In this document: positions 8,616 through 18,102 of the stretch, piece after piece
Layout: every line of letters starts with the position of its first letter
Numbering within the stretch: position 1 is the stretch's first letter
NCBI GenBank assembly: GCA_000435275.1
Contig: FR883883.1
Coordinates: forward strand, 48,162-112,161
DNA length: 64,000 bases
From: Clostridium sp. CAG:557
GTDB lineage: Bacteria > Bacillota > Clostridia > Oscillospirales > Acutalibacteraceae
Direction: 5' to 3'
The notes under the pieces: generated by a model
What the model was told of the DNA's origin: nothing
Databases searched by the model: none
Seen by the model: only the letters and a program-made list of their open reading frames with translations
Program-made: the position numbers and the translations under genes

Positions 8616-8687
8616 ACATAAAAGGATAGCTTTATAAGCTTTGAGTGGCGATAAAAACTGCTAACTTATTGTGCTTTTATGTTTTTT
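8616..8687 (+). terminator. Terminator-like hairpin after the small peptide gene
   Basis: ACATAAAAG at 8616-8624 pairs with CTTTTATGT at 8674-8682, followed by TTTTTTA. A small inner hairpin (AGCTT-TAT-AAGCT) sits at 8628-8640. Confidence 0.5.
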
Positions 8688-8690
8688 AGC

Positions 8691-8719
8691 TTGACTATTG
8701 ACTATTTTCATTGTATAAT
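8691..8719 (+). promoter_or_regulatory. Promoter for tRNA-Ser(GGA)
   Basis: TTGACT at 8691-8696, 17-base spacer, TATAAT at 8714-8719, 15 bases before the tRNA. It is enclosed in a perfect 12-bp inverted repeat: AGCTTGACTATT at 8689-8700 and its complement at 8717-8728. Confidence 0.75.
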
Positions 8720-8734
8720 AGTCAAGCTGTATTT

Positions 8735-8827
8735 GGAGAGGTGTCCGAGTTGGCCGAAGGAGCACGATTGGAAATCGTGTAAACCGTTAAAGCGGTTTCT
8801 GGGGTTCGAATCCCCATCTCTCCGCCA
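8735..8827 (+). tRNA. tRNA-Ser (GGA)
   Basis: 93-base class II tRNA. Acceptor strand GGAGAGG pairs with the 3' TCTCTCC; the anticodon stem ACGAT/ATCGT holds loop TGGAAA with anticodon GGA. It has a long variable arm and a TPsiC arm with GGTTCGAATCC. CCA is encoded. Confidence 0.96.
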
Positions 8828-8861
8828 AAATTAAAAAAAGTGTAAATAGGTGGCGTCGTTC

Positions 8862-9839
8862 ATGAAGAAATTATCAAGGACCAAACTATGGGTTATAATG
8901 GCATTGTGCATGTTGGTTTTGTTTGTGGGCGCAGCGGCCTTTTTTTTTAATAATGAGACAAAATTAGATGGGCAAAAAAGCGCTGTTACGGTTGCGATGG
9001 CGGCCGACAATAATTATACTTATCCTACGGTGGTTTCAATTACGTCGCTTATGACGAATGCTAAAAATACCACTTATTACGATATTCATATCATGGTTCC
9101 TCACGACTTTACAGAAGAAAATAAGCAAAAACTTCTGAATTTACAAAAGAAGTTTGAAAGTAGATGCCAAATTAATTTAATTGATATGCAAAATAGCTAC
9201 GAGAGTGCCAATGTTGCCGGACATATCAGGACTCCACTAACAACGCCAGCTTATTATCGTCTATCGTTATCATCTTTGCTTCCAGAAGTAGACAAAATTA
9301 TTTGGGTAGACGGTGATACCTTAATTTTTGAAGATTTGACTAATTTAATAAATATAAGTATGGATGGGTTATATTATAAAGGATTTTTAGACTATCCGTA
9401 TCCAATGGAGAGCTTTAATTTTAAAGGCGATCATTATATATGTTCAGGTGTAATGCTGATAAATTTGAAAAAATTAAGAGAAGACAATATGGAGCCGAAG
9501 ATTGAAACATTTATAAAAGAAAATAATGATAAACTTGTACAGCATGACCAAACAGTTATAAATGTGCTTTTTCAAGATAATATAGGAGCTTTGCCAATAA
9601 AGTACGGAATATTTAATTTTACTGATATGGAAATGGTAAATGACTATTCTAACAGGCTAGTTGCGAAAAATAAGTATACAAAAAATGAGATTTTACAGGC
9701 GTATGAAAAACCTGCAATTTTGCATTATGTATATAAACCATGGGAACAAAATGAAGTTAATCGAAAAGATTTATGGTGGGAATATGCAGCCAAAACGGAT
9801 TATTTTGATGAAATAAAGACATACTATGGGTTAGCCTAA
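8862..9839 (+). CDS. Membrane-anchored GT8 family glycosyltransferase
   Basis: 325 residues from the ATG with AGGTGG 8 bases upstream. An N-terminal membrane helix (WVIMALCMLVLFVGAAAFFF) is followed by a GT8 domain: VAMAADNNYTYPT at the sugar-nucleotide site, the DXD motif in WVDGDTLIFED, the metal-binding second part PAILHYVYKPWEQ, and the conserved HDQTVIN block. GT8 enzymes transfer hexoses from nucleotide sugars with retention. The anchor sequence would place the catalytic domain outside the cytoplasm or act as a membrane tether; the acceptor cannot be told. GT8 proteins in Gram-positives usually lack this anchor. Confidence 0.82.
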   Translation: MKKLSRTKLWVIMALCMLVLFVGAAAFFFNNETKLDGQKSAVTVAMAADNNYTYPTVVSITSLMTNAKNTTYYDIHIMVPHDFTEENKQKLLNLQKKFESRCQINLIDMQNSYESANVAGHIRTPLTTPAYYRLSLSSLLPEVDKIIWVDGDTLIFEDLTNLINISMDGLYYKGFLDYPYPMESFNFKGDHYICSGVMLINLKKLREDNMEPKIETFIKENNDKLVQHDQTVINVLFQDNIGALPIKYGIFNFTDMEMVNDYSNRLVAKNKYTKNEILQAYEKPAILHYVYKPWEQNEVNRKDLWWEYAAKTDYFDEIKTYYGLA

Positions 9840-9918
9840 AAAAGTTTACAATTTAAAACCGACTTACTCAATTGGGGCGGTTTGTGTTATATTTTGATGA
9901 TTAAACGGGTAAAATGCT

Positions 9919-10872
9919 ATGAAAAAGAATGAAGTATATTGTTATCCTATGAAAATGCAGCCAGTCTGTAAGGATTATCTTTGGGGTGGAGAGAGATTAA
10001 AACGATTTAATAAAAAAAGTGAAGGCTCTATAATAGCCGAAAGTTGGGAAGTTTCTTGCAACGAAGCTGGCCTGACAAAAGTTGCCGATGGAACCTATAA
10101 AGGAAAAACTTTAAAAGACGTTATTGAGATGTCGAAAAAGGACTTTTTAGGAGAAAGCTTTGTTGAGACAAAAAAATTTCCGTTGCTTGTCAAGCTCATA
10201 GATGCCAATAAAGATTTATCCGTGCAGGTTCATCCAACAAAAATGACTGCGAACGAGGCAAATGGCGAGTCTTGCAAGTCTGAATTATGGTATATTGTTG
10301 ATTGCGACCCAAATTCTTATATATATTTGGGGTTTAATAAGGACGTTTCTAAAGAAGAATTTATGCATGCCATTCAAGAAAAGACTGTTTGTGAGTTGCT
10401 TAACAAAATAAAAGTGAAAAAAGGTGAGGCTTATTATATTCCAGCAGGGACAATACATGCGTTGGGTGGAGGCATTTTAGTGGCAGAAATTCAACAAAAT
10501 TCCAACACAACTTTCAGGGTCTATGATTATGACAGGAAAGATTTTGCTGGCAATTTTAGGGAGTTGCATGTTGAACGCGCTAAAGATGTGCTAAATTTTA
10601 ATAAAGCGACACAAAATAATCATTTAAAAGAGAACTTTTCTAGTTTTGAATGTGATTATTTTAAGGTGAAAAAGGAGACAATTAATAAAGAAAAGTTTAT
10701 TTTGAATGTAGAAAAGACTTTTCAGATTGTTCAGTTTATTTCCGGTAACGGAAAAATTATTTATGAAAATGATGTTTATAAAGGTGATTTGGGAGATACA
10801 TTTTTTGTTCCAGCAAAAGTTGAAAAATACGTGATAAAAGGCGAATGTGGGTTATTGATTACAAAAACTTAG
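9919..10872 (+). CDS. manA: Mannose-6-phosphate isomerase, class I short form
   Basis: Interconverts mannose-6-phosphate and fructose-6-phosphate. 317 residues, the size of the B. subtilis enzymes. Zn-ligand regions are LSVQVHPTKMTANE and the PAGTIHALGGG loop, followed by EIQQNSNTTFRVYDY, the conserved substrate-binding block. YLWGG near the N-terminus appears as KDYLWGGERL. A terminator follows, so manA closes its transcription unit. Confidence 0.93.
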   Translation: MKKNEVYCYPMKMQPVCKDYLWGGERLKRFNKKSEGSIIAESWEVSCNEAGLTKVADGTYKGKTLKDVIEMSKKDFLGESFVETKKFPLLVKLIDANKDLSVQVHPTKMTANEANGESCKSELWYIVDCDPNSYIYLGFNKDVSKEEFMHAIQEKTVCELLNKIKVKKGEAYYIPAGTIHALGGGILVAEIQQNSNTTFRVYDYDRKDFAGNFRELHVERAKDVLNFNKATQNNHLKENFSSFECDYFKVKKETINKEKFILNVEKTFQIVQFISGNGKIIYENDVYKGDLGDTFFVPAKVEKYVIKGECGLLITKT

Positions 10873-10890
10873 TACATTTTAAAAGATTAA

Positions 10891-10935
10891 AGAAGGATTC
10901 CTTTTACTTTTAAAGGAATCTTCATTTATTTTTCA
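10891..10935 (+). terminator. Intrinsic terminator after manA
   Basis: GATTCCTTT and AAAGGAATC form a 9-bp stem around a short loop, followed by a T-rich tract. Confidence 0.8.
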
Positions 10936-11005
10936 TTCAAACTTGACAATAATTAAACTTTTGCGTTACGATTATAAATACGACATCGTTAAATGGAGGA
11001 AAGTT

Positions 11006-12988
11006 ATGGAATTAAAAGCTAAAACTTATGGAAATGAAAGCATTTCTTCACTTAAGGGTGCAGATAGAGTGAGAAAGCGTCCTGCGGTAATATTTGGTTC
11101 GGATGGGATAGAAGGCTGCCAGCATTCGGCTTTTGAAATTTTGTCAAACTCGATAGATGAGGCAAGAGAAGGTTTTGGCAACGAGATAATTGTAACTTTA
11201 TTCGAAGACCATTCGATTGAAGTGGAGGACTTTGGAAGAGGAATTCCGGTTGACTTTAATAAAAATGAAGGTAAGTTTAATTGGGAGCTCGTTTTTTGTG
11301 AGCTGTATGCAGGTGGAAAGTATAACAATAATTCTGCGGAAAATTATGAATATTCTCTAGGCCTAAACGGATTGGGACTGTGTTCAACACAATATTCATC
11401 GGAGTATATGGACGTTGAAATAAAACGCGACGGATTTATCTATTCGTTGCATTTTGAAAAAGGCGAGAATATTGGAGGGCTAAAAAAAGAGCCGTATACC
11501 CAAAAAGATACCGGCACAAAAATTCGCTGGAAGCCCGATCTTGAGGTGTTTACAGATATTGACATAAAGCCTGAATACTTTTTGGACATAATAAAGCGCC
11601 AAGCCATTGTAAATGCGGGTCTGAGGTTCATTTTTAAAAATCAGATTGGAGAAAATTTTGACGTAACCGAGTTTAATTACGAGAACGGCATAGTTGATCA
11701 TGTTAGAGAACTGGTTGGCGAGGATTTTTTGACTCCGGTGCAATTTTGGACGGGTGAAAAAAAAGTTCGTGACCGCGAGGACAAGCCATATTATAAAACG
11801 AAAATAAATGTTGCGTTTGCTTTTTCAAATAAAATGAGCTTATCAGAATATTATCATAATTCTAGCTGGCTGGAATATGGTGGTGCACCAGAAAAGGCCG
11901 TCAAAAACGCGTTTGTATATCAAATTGATGCGTATTTGAAGCAGAACGGAAAGTACAATAAAAACGAAAGCAAAATAACTTTTGCCGACGTGGAAGACTG
12001 CCTTGTGATAGTGGTTTCGTCGTTTTCAAATGTAACATCTTACGAAAATCAGACCAAAAAATCCATAACAAACAAAGGCATTCAGGACGCAATGGTCGAG
12101 ATGTTTCGGCATCAGCTTGAGGTTTATTTTATAGAAAATCCACTTGATGCTGATAAAATTTCGGTGCAGGTTCTTGTAGACAAGCGAAGCCGCGAGGATG
12201 CTGAAAAAACTCGATTAAATATAAAAAAGAAGCTTACGAGCAACATGGACATAACCAGCCGAGTGGCTAAATTTGTGGATTGCAGAAGTCGAGATGTAAA
12301 CGAGCGAGAACTTTTTATAGTGGAGGGTGACTCAGCGCTGGGGGCCTGTAAACAGGCGCGTGACCCGAATTTTCAGGCGATAATTCCGATCCGTGGCAAA
12401 ATTTTGAACTGCTTAAAAGCCGATTACAATAAAATTTTTAAAAGCGATATCATCACCGATCTCATAAAAGTTTTGGGCTGCGGAGTGCAAATTAAAGCTA
12501 AGGCAAATAAAGATTTGGCATCGTTTGATATAAACCTTTTGCGCTGGAACAAAGTAATTTTGTGTACGGATGCTGATGTTGATGGATTTCAGATTCGAAC
12601 ACTTTTGCTTACTATGATATACAGATTAACACCAGCTCTTATCGAGAAAGGTAAGGTTTTCATCGCGGAGTCTCCGCTTTACGAAATAAACACAAAAGAT
12701 GAGACTTATTTTGCTTATACAGAAAAGGAAAAAGATGATTTTATAGAGCAAATCGGAGCAAAAAAATATACGATTCAGCGTTCAAAAGGACTTGGTGAAA
12801 ATGAGCCGGATATGATGAATCTGACTACGATGAACCCAAAAACACGCAGGTTAATAAAAATTATGCCTGAAGATGCTGAAAAAACAGCGCATATGTTTGA
12901 CGTTTTATTGGGAGACAATATTGTAGGAAGAAAGAAATTTATCGTAGAAAACGGGCATTTATATATAGATGCGGCAGATGTTAGTTAA
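11006..12988 (+). CDS. parE: Type IIA DNA topoisomerase subunit B (ParE-like)
   Basis: ATPase subunit of a topoisomerase IV/gyrase-type enzyme. 660 residues from an ATG with GGAGGA upstream; earlier in-frame codons lack a ribosome site. GHKL ATPase motifs: EILSNSIDEA, VEDFGRGIPV and GLNGLGLC. The Toprim domain has EGDSALG, PIRGKILN and DADVDGFQI. The C-terminus has RSKGLGENEP. The sequence departs from canonical GyrB and pairs with the subunit A gene 33 bases downstream, which favours topoisomerase IV. Whether a separate gyrase exists cannot be seen here. Confidence 0.88.
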   Translation: MELKAKTYGNESISSLKGADRVRKRPAVIFGSDGIEGCQHSAFEILSNSIDEAREGFGNEIIVTLFEDHSIEVEDFGRGIPVDFNKNEGKFNWELVFCELYAGGKYNNNSAENYEYSLGLNGLGLCSTQYSSEYMDVEIKRDGFIYSLHFEKGENIGGLKKEPYTQKDTGTKIRWKPDLEVFTDIDIKPEYFLDIIKRQAIVNAGLRFIFKNQIGENFDVTEFNYENGIVDHVRELVGEDFLTPVQFWTGEKKVRDREDKPYYKTKINVAFAFSNKMSLSEYYHNSSWLEYGGAPEKAVKNAFVYQIDAYLKQNGKYNKNESKITFADVEDCLVIVVSSFSNVTSYENQTKKSITNKGIQDAMVEMFRHQLEVYFIENPLDADKISVQVLVDKRSREDAEKTRLNIKKKLTSNMDITSRVAKFVDCRSRDVNERELFIVEGDSALGACKQARDPNFQAIIPIRGKILNCLKADYNKIFKSDIITDLIKVLGCGVQIKAKANKDLASFDINLLRWNKVILCTDADVDGFQIRTLLLTMIYRLTPALIEKGKVFIAESPLYEINTKDETYFAYTEKEKDDFIEQIGAKKYTIQRSKGLGENEPDMMNLTTMNPKTRRLIKIMPEDAEKTAHMFDVLLGDNIVGRKKFIVENGHLYIDAADVS

Positions 12989-13021
12989 AAAATTTATTTG
13001 AAGTTTGTGAGGTGAAAAATA

Positions 13022-15268
13022 TTGGCATCTAAAGGTAAAAATTTTTCTAAAAAAGAAAATAATAGCGACAAAAATCAAGGAATTATTAATGGTGCAGGGG
13101 AAATTGTCGAACAAGAAATTGCAAACACCTTAGAGCAAAATTATATGCCGTATGCGATGAGTGTAATCCTTTCACGTGCGATTCCTCAGATTGACGGCTT
13201 TAAGCCGTCGCACAGGAAGCTGCTTTATACAATGTACAAAATGGGGTTGCTGAATTCTGCCCGCACAAAATCTGCAAATATTGTGGGTCAGACTATGAAA
13301 TTAAATCCTCATGGTGACAGTGCGATTTACGACACAATGGTGCGATTGAGTCGCGGATACGAAGCCTTGCTGCACCCTTATGTTGATTCAAAAGGAAACT
13401 TTGGCAAATTTTATTCTCGAGATATGATGTGCGCAGCTTCGAGATACACCGAGGCTCGGCTTGATAACATTTGCGAGGAACTTTTTAAGGATATCGAAAA
13501 AAACACCGTCGATTTTGTTAATAATTATGATAACACGCTGAAAGAGCCTACTCTTTTGCCGGCGAGTTTTCCGTCAATTTTGGTTAATGCAAATACTGGA
13601 ATTGCGGTGGGAATGGCGAGTTCAATTTGTCCATTTAATTTAAGAGAAGTCTGCAAAGCGACAATTATGCTAATAAAAAATCCGGATGCAGATATTAGTA
13701 AAGTGCTTCTGGCGCCAGATTTTAATGGTGGTGGAATTATAATTTACGATGAGAAATCTATGATGGATATTTACGAAACCGGAAGAGGCAGCATAAAAGT
13801 GCGAGCGCGGTATACTTATGATAAAACCGAAAATTGTATTGATATTAGCAGTATTCCCCCTACGACGACTTCTGAAGCGATTATAGAAAAAGTAATTGAG
13901 ATGGTAAAAAAAGGTGTAATAAAAGAAATATCGGACGTCCGCGATGAAACTGGTATAGACGGTTTGAAAATTACGATAGACTTGAAAAGAAACACTGATG
14001 CAGAAAAATTGATGCAAAAACTTTATCGATTAACCCCACTCGAAGATTCATTTTCGTGCAATTTTAATGTGCTGATAAATGGTACACCAAAAGTCTTGGG
14101 TGTAAAGGCGTTATTAGAAGAGTGGCTGAAATTTAGGCTGGATTGTGTGAAACGTAGAACAAAATTTGACCTATCGAAGCAAAAGAGCAAAATGCATTTA
14201 CTGGCCGGATTAAAGAAAATTCTTGTGGATATCGATAAAGCGATAGAAATTATAAAAAACACAAAAGAAGAGTCGCAGGTTGTGCCGAATTTAATGGCAG
14301 GTTTTTCAATTGACGAATTGCAAGCCGATTACGTGGCGGAAATAAAATTGCGACACTTAAATAGGGAGTACATTTTAAAACGAACCGATGAGATAGAAAA
14401 GTTAAAGGATTCAATAGAGCAACTTGAGTCAATACTTAGCGATGAAATTAAAGTAAAAGAAATCATTGCGCAGGAACTTTGTTATATTTCAGAGAAGTAC
14501 GGTAAGCCAAGAAAGACGATGCTTATTTATAAAGAGGACATAAAAAATGTAGACGTAGTTGAAGAAATTCCTGAATATCCAGTGCATCTGTTTCTTACTA
14601 AGAACCATTATTTTAAGAAGATTACTCCACAGTCGTTAAGAATGAACAGCGAGCAAAAGTTAAAAGATGGTGACGAAATTTTGCAGTCTATTGAGGCTAA
14701 TAACACGTTTGATTTACTATTTTTTACAGATAAACATCAGGTTTATAAGGCGAAAGTGTCGGAGTTTCAAGATGTAAAGGCAAGTGTGCTTGGTGAATTT
14801 ATTCCAGCAAAACTTGGCATAGAGCCAGATGAATCGATTTTATACATGGTCGCAACCAAAGATTATTCTGGAAATATTTTGTTATTTTTTGAAAATGGCA
14901 AGGTTGCAAAGGTAACTTTGAGCGCATATAAGACAAAGACAAATAGAAAAAAACTTGTCAATGCTTTTTCAGATAAATCAAAGGTGGTTGCAATAGAATA
15001 TTTAAATGAGGATAGAGAATTTTTGTTAACGTCATCGTCAGGACGAATGTTGATTTTAAGCACAAACTTGCTTCAAGTTAAATCTACAAAAACGACTTTA
15101 GGCGTGTCGGTTATGAGTTTGCGCAAAGGTCATCGAGTTATCAAAGTGTCAGCGTTAAATTTGCAAAAATTAGCTAATGAACAACGATACAGACCTAAAA
15201 ATTTGCCAGCAGCAGGCAGTTTACCGAGTGCTAATGATATTCAGGCAGAACAATTGATTTTGCAATAA
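13022..15268 (+). CDS. parC: Type IIA DNA topoisomerase subunit A (ParC-like)
   Basis: DNA cleavage and rejoining subunit. 748 residues, shorter than GyrA, with a reduced C-terminal beta-propeller. The active-site tyrosine is in AASRYTEARL, and the quinolone-determining region reads HGDSAIYDTMVRLS with Ser at the usual resistance position. TTG at 13022 has GAGGTGA upstream. The C-terminal part lacks an obvious GyrA box (QRRGGKG), again favouring topoisomerase IV. Translated with parE. Confidence 0.9.
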   Translation: MASKGKNFSKKENNSDKNQGIINGAGEIVEQEIANTLEQNYMPYAMSVILSRAIPQIDGFKPSHRKLLYTMYKMGLLNSARTKSANIVGQTMKLNPHGDSAIYDTMVRLSRGYEALLHPYVDSKGNFGKFYSRDMMCAASRYTEARLDNICEELFKDIEKNTVDFVNNYDNTLKEPTLLPASFPSILVNANTGIAVGMASSICPFNLREVCKATIMLIKNPDADISKVLLAPDFNGGGIIIYDEKSMMDIYETGRGSIKVRARYTYDKTENCIDISSIPPTTTSEAIIEKVIEMVKKGVIKEISDVRDETGIDGLKITIDLKRNTDAEKLMQKLYRLTPLEDSFSCNFNVLINGTPKVLGVKALLEEWLKFRLDCVKRRTKFDLSKQKSKMHLLAGLKKILVDIDKAIEIIKNTKEESQVVPNLMAGFSIDELQADYVAEIKLRHLNREYILKRTDEIEKLKDSIEQLESILSDEIKVKEIIAQELCYISEKYGKPRKTMLIYKEDIKNVDVVEEIPEYPVHLFLTKNHYFKKITPQSLRMNSEQKLKDGDEILQSIEANNTFDLLFFTDKHQVYKAKVSEFQDVKASVLGEFIPAKLGIEPDESILYMVATKDYSGNILLFFENGKVAKVTLSAYKTKTNRKKLVNAFSDKSKVVAIEYLNEDREFLLTSSSGRMLILSTNLLQVKSTKTTLGVSVMSLRKGHRVIKVSALNLQKLANEQRYRPKNLPAAGSLPSANDIQAEQLILQ

Positions 15269-15283
15269 AAAGGAGATTTTACA

Positions 15284-15655
15284 ATGAGCATAAAAAAAGA
15301 CTGGATGGAACGACAGATTGAGGCGATAGGAAATACTTTTGCAGCAATTCTTTTTGGAAAAGATAAGGTAAAAGCAATCTTGGACGTGGATGAAGAAGAG
15401 AATTCTGCTACAGAGATGGAAGACGACATTTTGGACAGAATGGTGAAAAAACACTTAGCGGATAAAAATTTTAACGAAGCGGAAAATTTAATTTTTAACG
15501 CCCTCGAAAGACAAAAAACAGCGCGTAGATTTGAGTTAGCGTTGAATTTTTTTAACGAAGCAAATGAATTTAGTGACGAAGTTTTGTCAAAATATGACTA
15601 TTCGCACGAAGAAATTGAAGACGGAATAAATACTTTAAAAAAGTTATATGAATAA
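15284..15655 (+). CDS. DUF6483-like small cytoplasmic protein
   Basis: 123 residues with AAAGGAG before the ATG. Begins DWMERQIEAIGNTFAAILFGKDK, which resembles the DUF6483 family of clostridial proteins; the rest is acidic and helical, possibly repeat-like (LADKNFNEAENLIFNAL). Function unknown. It lies 15 bases after parC and before a terminator, so it is the last gene of the topoisomerase operon. Confidence 0.7.
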   Translation: MSIKKDWMERQIEAIGNTFAAILFGKDKVKAILDVDEEENSATEMEDDILDRMVKKHLADKNFNEAENLIFNALERQKTARRFELALNFFNEANEFSDEVLSKYDYSHEEIEDGINTLKKLYE

Positions 15656-15656
15656 C

Positions 15657-15685
15657 AAAAAGGCAGCGTTGCAACTGCCTTTTTA
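15657..15685 (+). terminator. Intrinsic terminator of the parE-parC operon
   Basis: AAAAAGGCAG and CTGCCTTTTT form a stem around GTTGCA-type loop, ending in a T run. Confidence 0.9.
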
Positions 15686-15819
15686 TTGTTGAAAAATTCA
15701 TTGATTTATTGCATTTTTCTATAATATATGATATTCTGTATGTGATAGATGTGAAAAAATAATCAATGTGTAAACTGTTTGTCGGCTAAGTACCTTTAGT
15801 GGGCGTAAGGAGGATTTGC

Positions 15820-17733
15820 ATGAAAAAAGAAGTTAAGATAAATTTAATTAAAATTATAGCGGCAGCTATTTTGTTAGCCGTTGTTTATTTTATTGACAAA
15901 TTTGTGCAACTGCCTATGTTGGCGAGTTTAGCATTATTTTTAGTTCCCTATTTTATTGTTGGATATGACGTAATTATAGAAGCCGCAGAAAATATTTTGC
16001 GAGGAAATTTATTTGATGAAAATTTTTTAATGGCTATCGCTACGGTTGGAGCGCTCTGTATAGGATTTTTGCCTGGAGGAAATCGAGAATTTGCAGAAGC
16101 GGTATTTGTTATGCTGTTTTTCAAATTAGGAGAATTATTTGAAGAGATTGCGGAAGGCAATAGTAGAAAATCGATTTCACAACTTATGGACATTAGACCG
16201 GATGTTGCAAATGTTGAAAGAAATGGGGAAATATTAGTTGTAAACCCAGACAGCATATCAGTTGGAGAGATTATCGTGATTAAGCCGGGAGAAAAAGTTC
16301 CTGTGGATGGCGAAATTGTAGAGGGTACATCTACACTTGATACGGTTGCGCTGACTGGAGAAAGCATACCTAAGAAAGTTGCAGCTAATGATCCAATTCT
16401 TTCTGGCTGCATTAATCTTTCGGGAATGATTCGAGTAAGAGTGACAAAAGTTTTTGAAGAATCAACTGCGACAAAAATTTTGGATTTAGTTGAAAATGCA
16501 AATGATAATAAATCTAAAAGTGAAAAATTCATTTCAAAGTTTGCAAAAGTTTATACTCCTACAGTAGTTGCTATTGCGGTTTTGTTGGCTTTTATTCCAC
16601 CAATTTTATCAGGAAATTTTTTGTCTGAATTTGTTATTTGGCTAAATCGAGCTTTAACATTTCTTGTAGTATCTTGTCCATGTGCTTTAGTTATATCGGT
16701 GCCACTGACATTTTTTGGAGGTATTGGAACGGCATCAAAAGATGGTATCTTGATAAAGAGCTCTAATTATATAGACACTTTGGCAAAAACTAAAACTGTA
16801 GTTTTTGATAAAACGGGCACATTAACAGAAGGAGTATTCGCAGTTACAGCAATGCACCCACAAATTTGCAATGAAGAACAGTTGATTCACCTTGCTGCAC
16901 ATGTAGAACGTTATTCAACTCATCCGATTTCTTTGTCTATTCGACAAGCTTATTCAAATGAAATGGATGACTGTTCTGTTTCAGATGTCGAAGAATTTTC
17001 TGGACGAGGAATCCGTGCAAAAGTTAACGGAGATATAGTGTGCATAGGCAATAATAAAATGATGGACTATGTTGGGGTGAAATGGCGTGATTGCCATAGT
17101 GCAGGAACGATTATTCATGTGTCAATAAATGGCGAGTATGCTGGCCATATAGTAATTTCTGATAAAATAAAGGAAGATTCAAAGAGAGCAATTTCAGCGA
17201 TAAAAGATGCTGGAGTTAACAAAATAGTTATGTTGACAGGGGACCATAAAAAAGTTGCGGAAGATGTTGCAAGCTGTTTAAAGGTTGATGAGTATCAATC
17301 GGATTTACTTCCAAAAGATAAAGTTGACTGGATAGAAAAAATGCTTTCAGAGTGCCCAAAAGGAGAAAAATTGGCATTTGTAGGAGATGGAATAAATGAC
17401 GCTCCGGTTTTAGCCCGCGCAGATGTAGGAATCGCAATGGGAAATATGGGTTCTGATGCGGCAATAGAATCGGCTGATGTTATATTAATGGATGACAAAC
17501 CTTCTAAAATTGCCCACGCTATTGAAATTTCTAATAAAACTATTCAAATTGCGCATCAAAACATTGCTTTTGCTTTGTCGGTTAAAATGCTTGTGCTTAT
17601 ACTGGCAAGTTTGGGACTAGCGCCTATGTGGTTAGCTATTTTTGCAGATGTAGGAGTTACATTAATTGCAGTGCTTAACGCAATGCGAACTTTAAATTTG
17701 ACAAAAATACTTAATTCCAAGGCTGCAAAATAA
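15820..17733 (+). CDS. cadA: P1B-type heavy-metal ATPase (Zn/Cd class)
   Basis: Metal-exporting P-type ATPase. 637 residues from the ATG that has AAGGAGG upstream. Motifs: CPCALVISVPL membrane metal site, FFGGIGTASKDGILIKSSNY, phosphorylation DKTGTLTEG, THPIS nucleotide-binding HP motif, GDGINDAPVLARADVG hinge. The CPC plus SVPL/FGGIG context resembles Bacillus CadA. No N-terminal heavy-metal-associated domain (CxxC) is present: the protein begins almost directly with membrane helices. Substrate is inferred only. No ArsR/MerR regulator is adjacent. Confidence 0.88.
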   Translation: MKKEVKINLIKIIAAAILLAVVYFIDKFVQLPMLASLALFLVPYFIVGYDVIIEAAENILRGNLFDENFLMAIATVGALCIGFLPGGNREFAEAVFVMLFFKLGELFEEIAEGNSRKSISQLMDIRPDVANVERNGEILVVNPDSISVGEIIVIKPGEKVPVDGEIVEGTSTLDTVALTGESIPKKVAANDPILSGCINLSGMIRVRVTKVFEESTATKILDLVENANDNKSKSEKFISKFAKVYTPTVVAIAVLLAFIPPILSGNFLSEFVIWLNRALTFLVVSCPCALVISVPLTFFGGIGTASKDGILIKSSNYIDTLAKTKTVVFDKTGTLTEGVFAVTAMHPQICNEEQLIHLAAHVERYSTHPISLSIRQAYSNEMDDCSVSDVEEFSGRGIRAKVNGDIVCIGNNKMMDYVGVKWRDCHSAGTIIHVSINGEYAGHIVISDKIKEDSKRAISAIKDAGVNKIVMLTGDHKKVAEDVASCLKVDEYQSDLLPKDKVDWIEKMLSECPKGEKLAFVGDGINDAPVLARADVGIAMGNMGSDAAIESADVILMDDKPSKIAHAIEISNKTIQIAHQNIAFALSVKMLVLILASLGLAPMWLAIFADVGVTLIAVLNAMRTLNLTKILNSKAAK

Positions 17734-17776
17734 AAAATACGCGTAAAGAGCAAAAGTATGACTTCTTGTGCGTTTT
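17734..17776 (+). terminator. Weak terminator-like hairpin after the metal ATPase
   Basis: An imperfect stem around TACGCGTAAAG and CTTCTTGTGCG is followed by TTTTTG. Pairing includes wobbles and mismatches. Confidence 0.4.
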
Positions 17777-17840
17777 TGAGTTTGATAGTATACTTTGCAA
17801 GCTTTTTATTAAAAGGGATTTTAATTTTTGACATTAATAT

Positions 17841-17895
17841 AGCGGGTGCTTAAAAAATGATAGTGTAAATAGCATTATTGTAAAAAGTATCCGCT
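17841..17895. other. Structured palindrome in noncoding DNA
   Basis: AGCGGGTGCTT at 17841-17851 pairs over all 11 positions (two G-T) with AAGTATCCGCT at 17885-17895. An inner stem AATGAT/ATTATT is possible. No T run follows. It lies between the metal ATPase and tRNA-Glu. Confidence 0.55.
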
Positions 17896-17950
17896 TAAAC
17901 CTTATATGTCACGTTAAAAATAATAGTTGAAAGATTTTGACTTAAAAATA

Positions 17951-17973
17951 AAAAAAGCAGAGAAAATCTCTGC
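17951..17973 (-). terminator. Terminator of tRNA-Glu
   Basis: GCAGAGA and TCTCTGC form a 7-bp stem at 17957-17973; on the minus strand it is followed by a run of six T. Confidence 0.85.
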
Positions 17974-18027
17974 TAAAATAAGCTTATAAATTCAAAAATT
18001 AGAACTTAGCTAAACAAAAAAACTTTT

Positions 18028-18102
18028 TGGTGACCCGGACGGGAATCGAACCCGTGTTACCGCCGTGAAAGGGCGGTGTCTTAACCGCTTGACCACCGGG
18101 CC
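18028..18102 (-). tRNA. tRNA-Glu (TTC)
   Basis: 75 bases with encoded CCA. Read on the minus strand: acceptor GGCCCGG, D-arm GGTCAAGCGG, anticodon stem CCGCC/GGCGG with loop CTTTCAC (anticodon TTC), TPsiC arm GGTTCGATTCC. Confidence 0.96.

Noticed and set aside
11006..15268. Gyrase rather than topoisomerase IV
   Set aside because: Both subunits depart from GyrB/GyrA, with no clear GyrA box and a shorter subunit A; topoisomerase IV fits better, though only a phylogeny would settle it.
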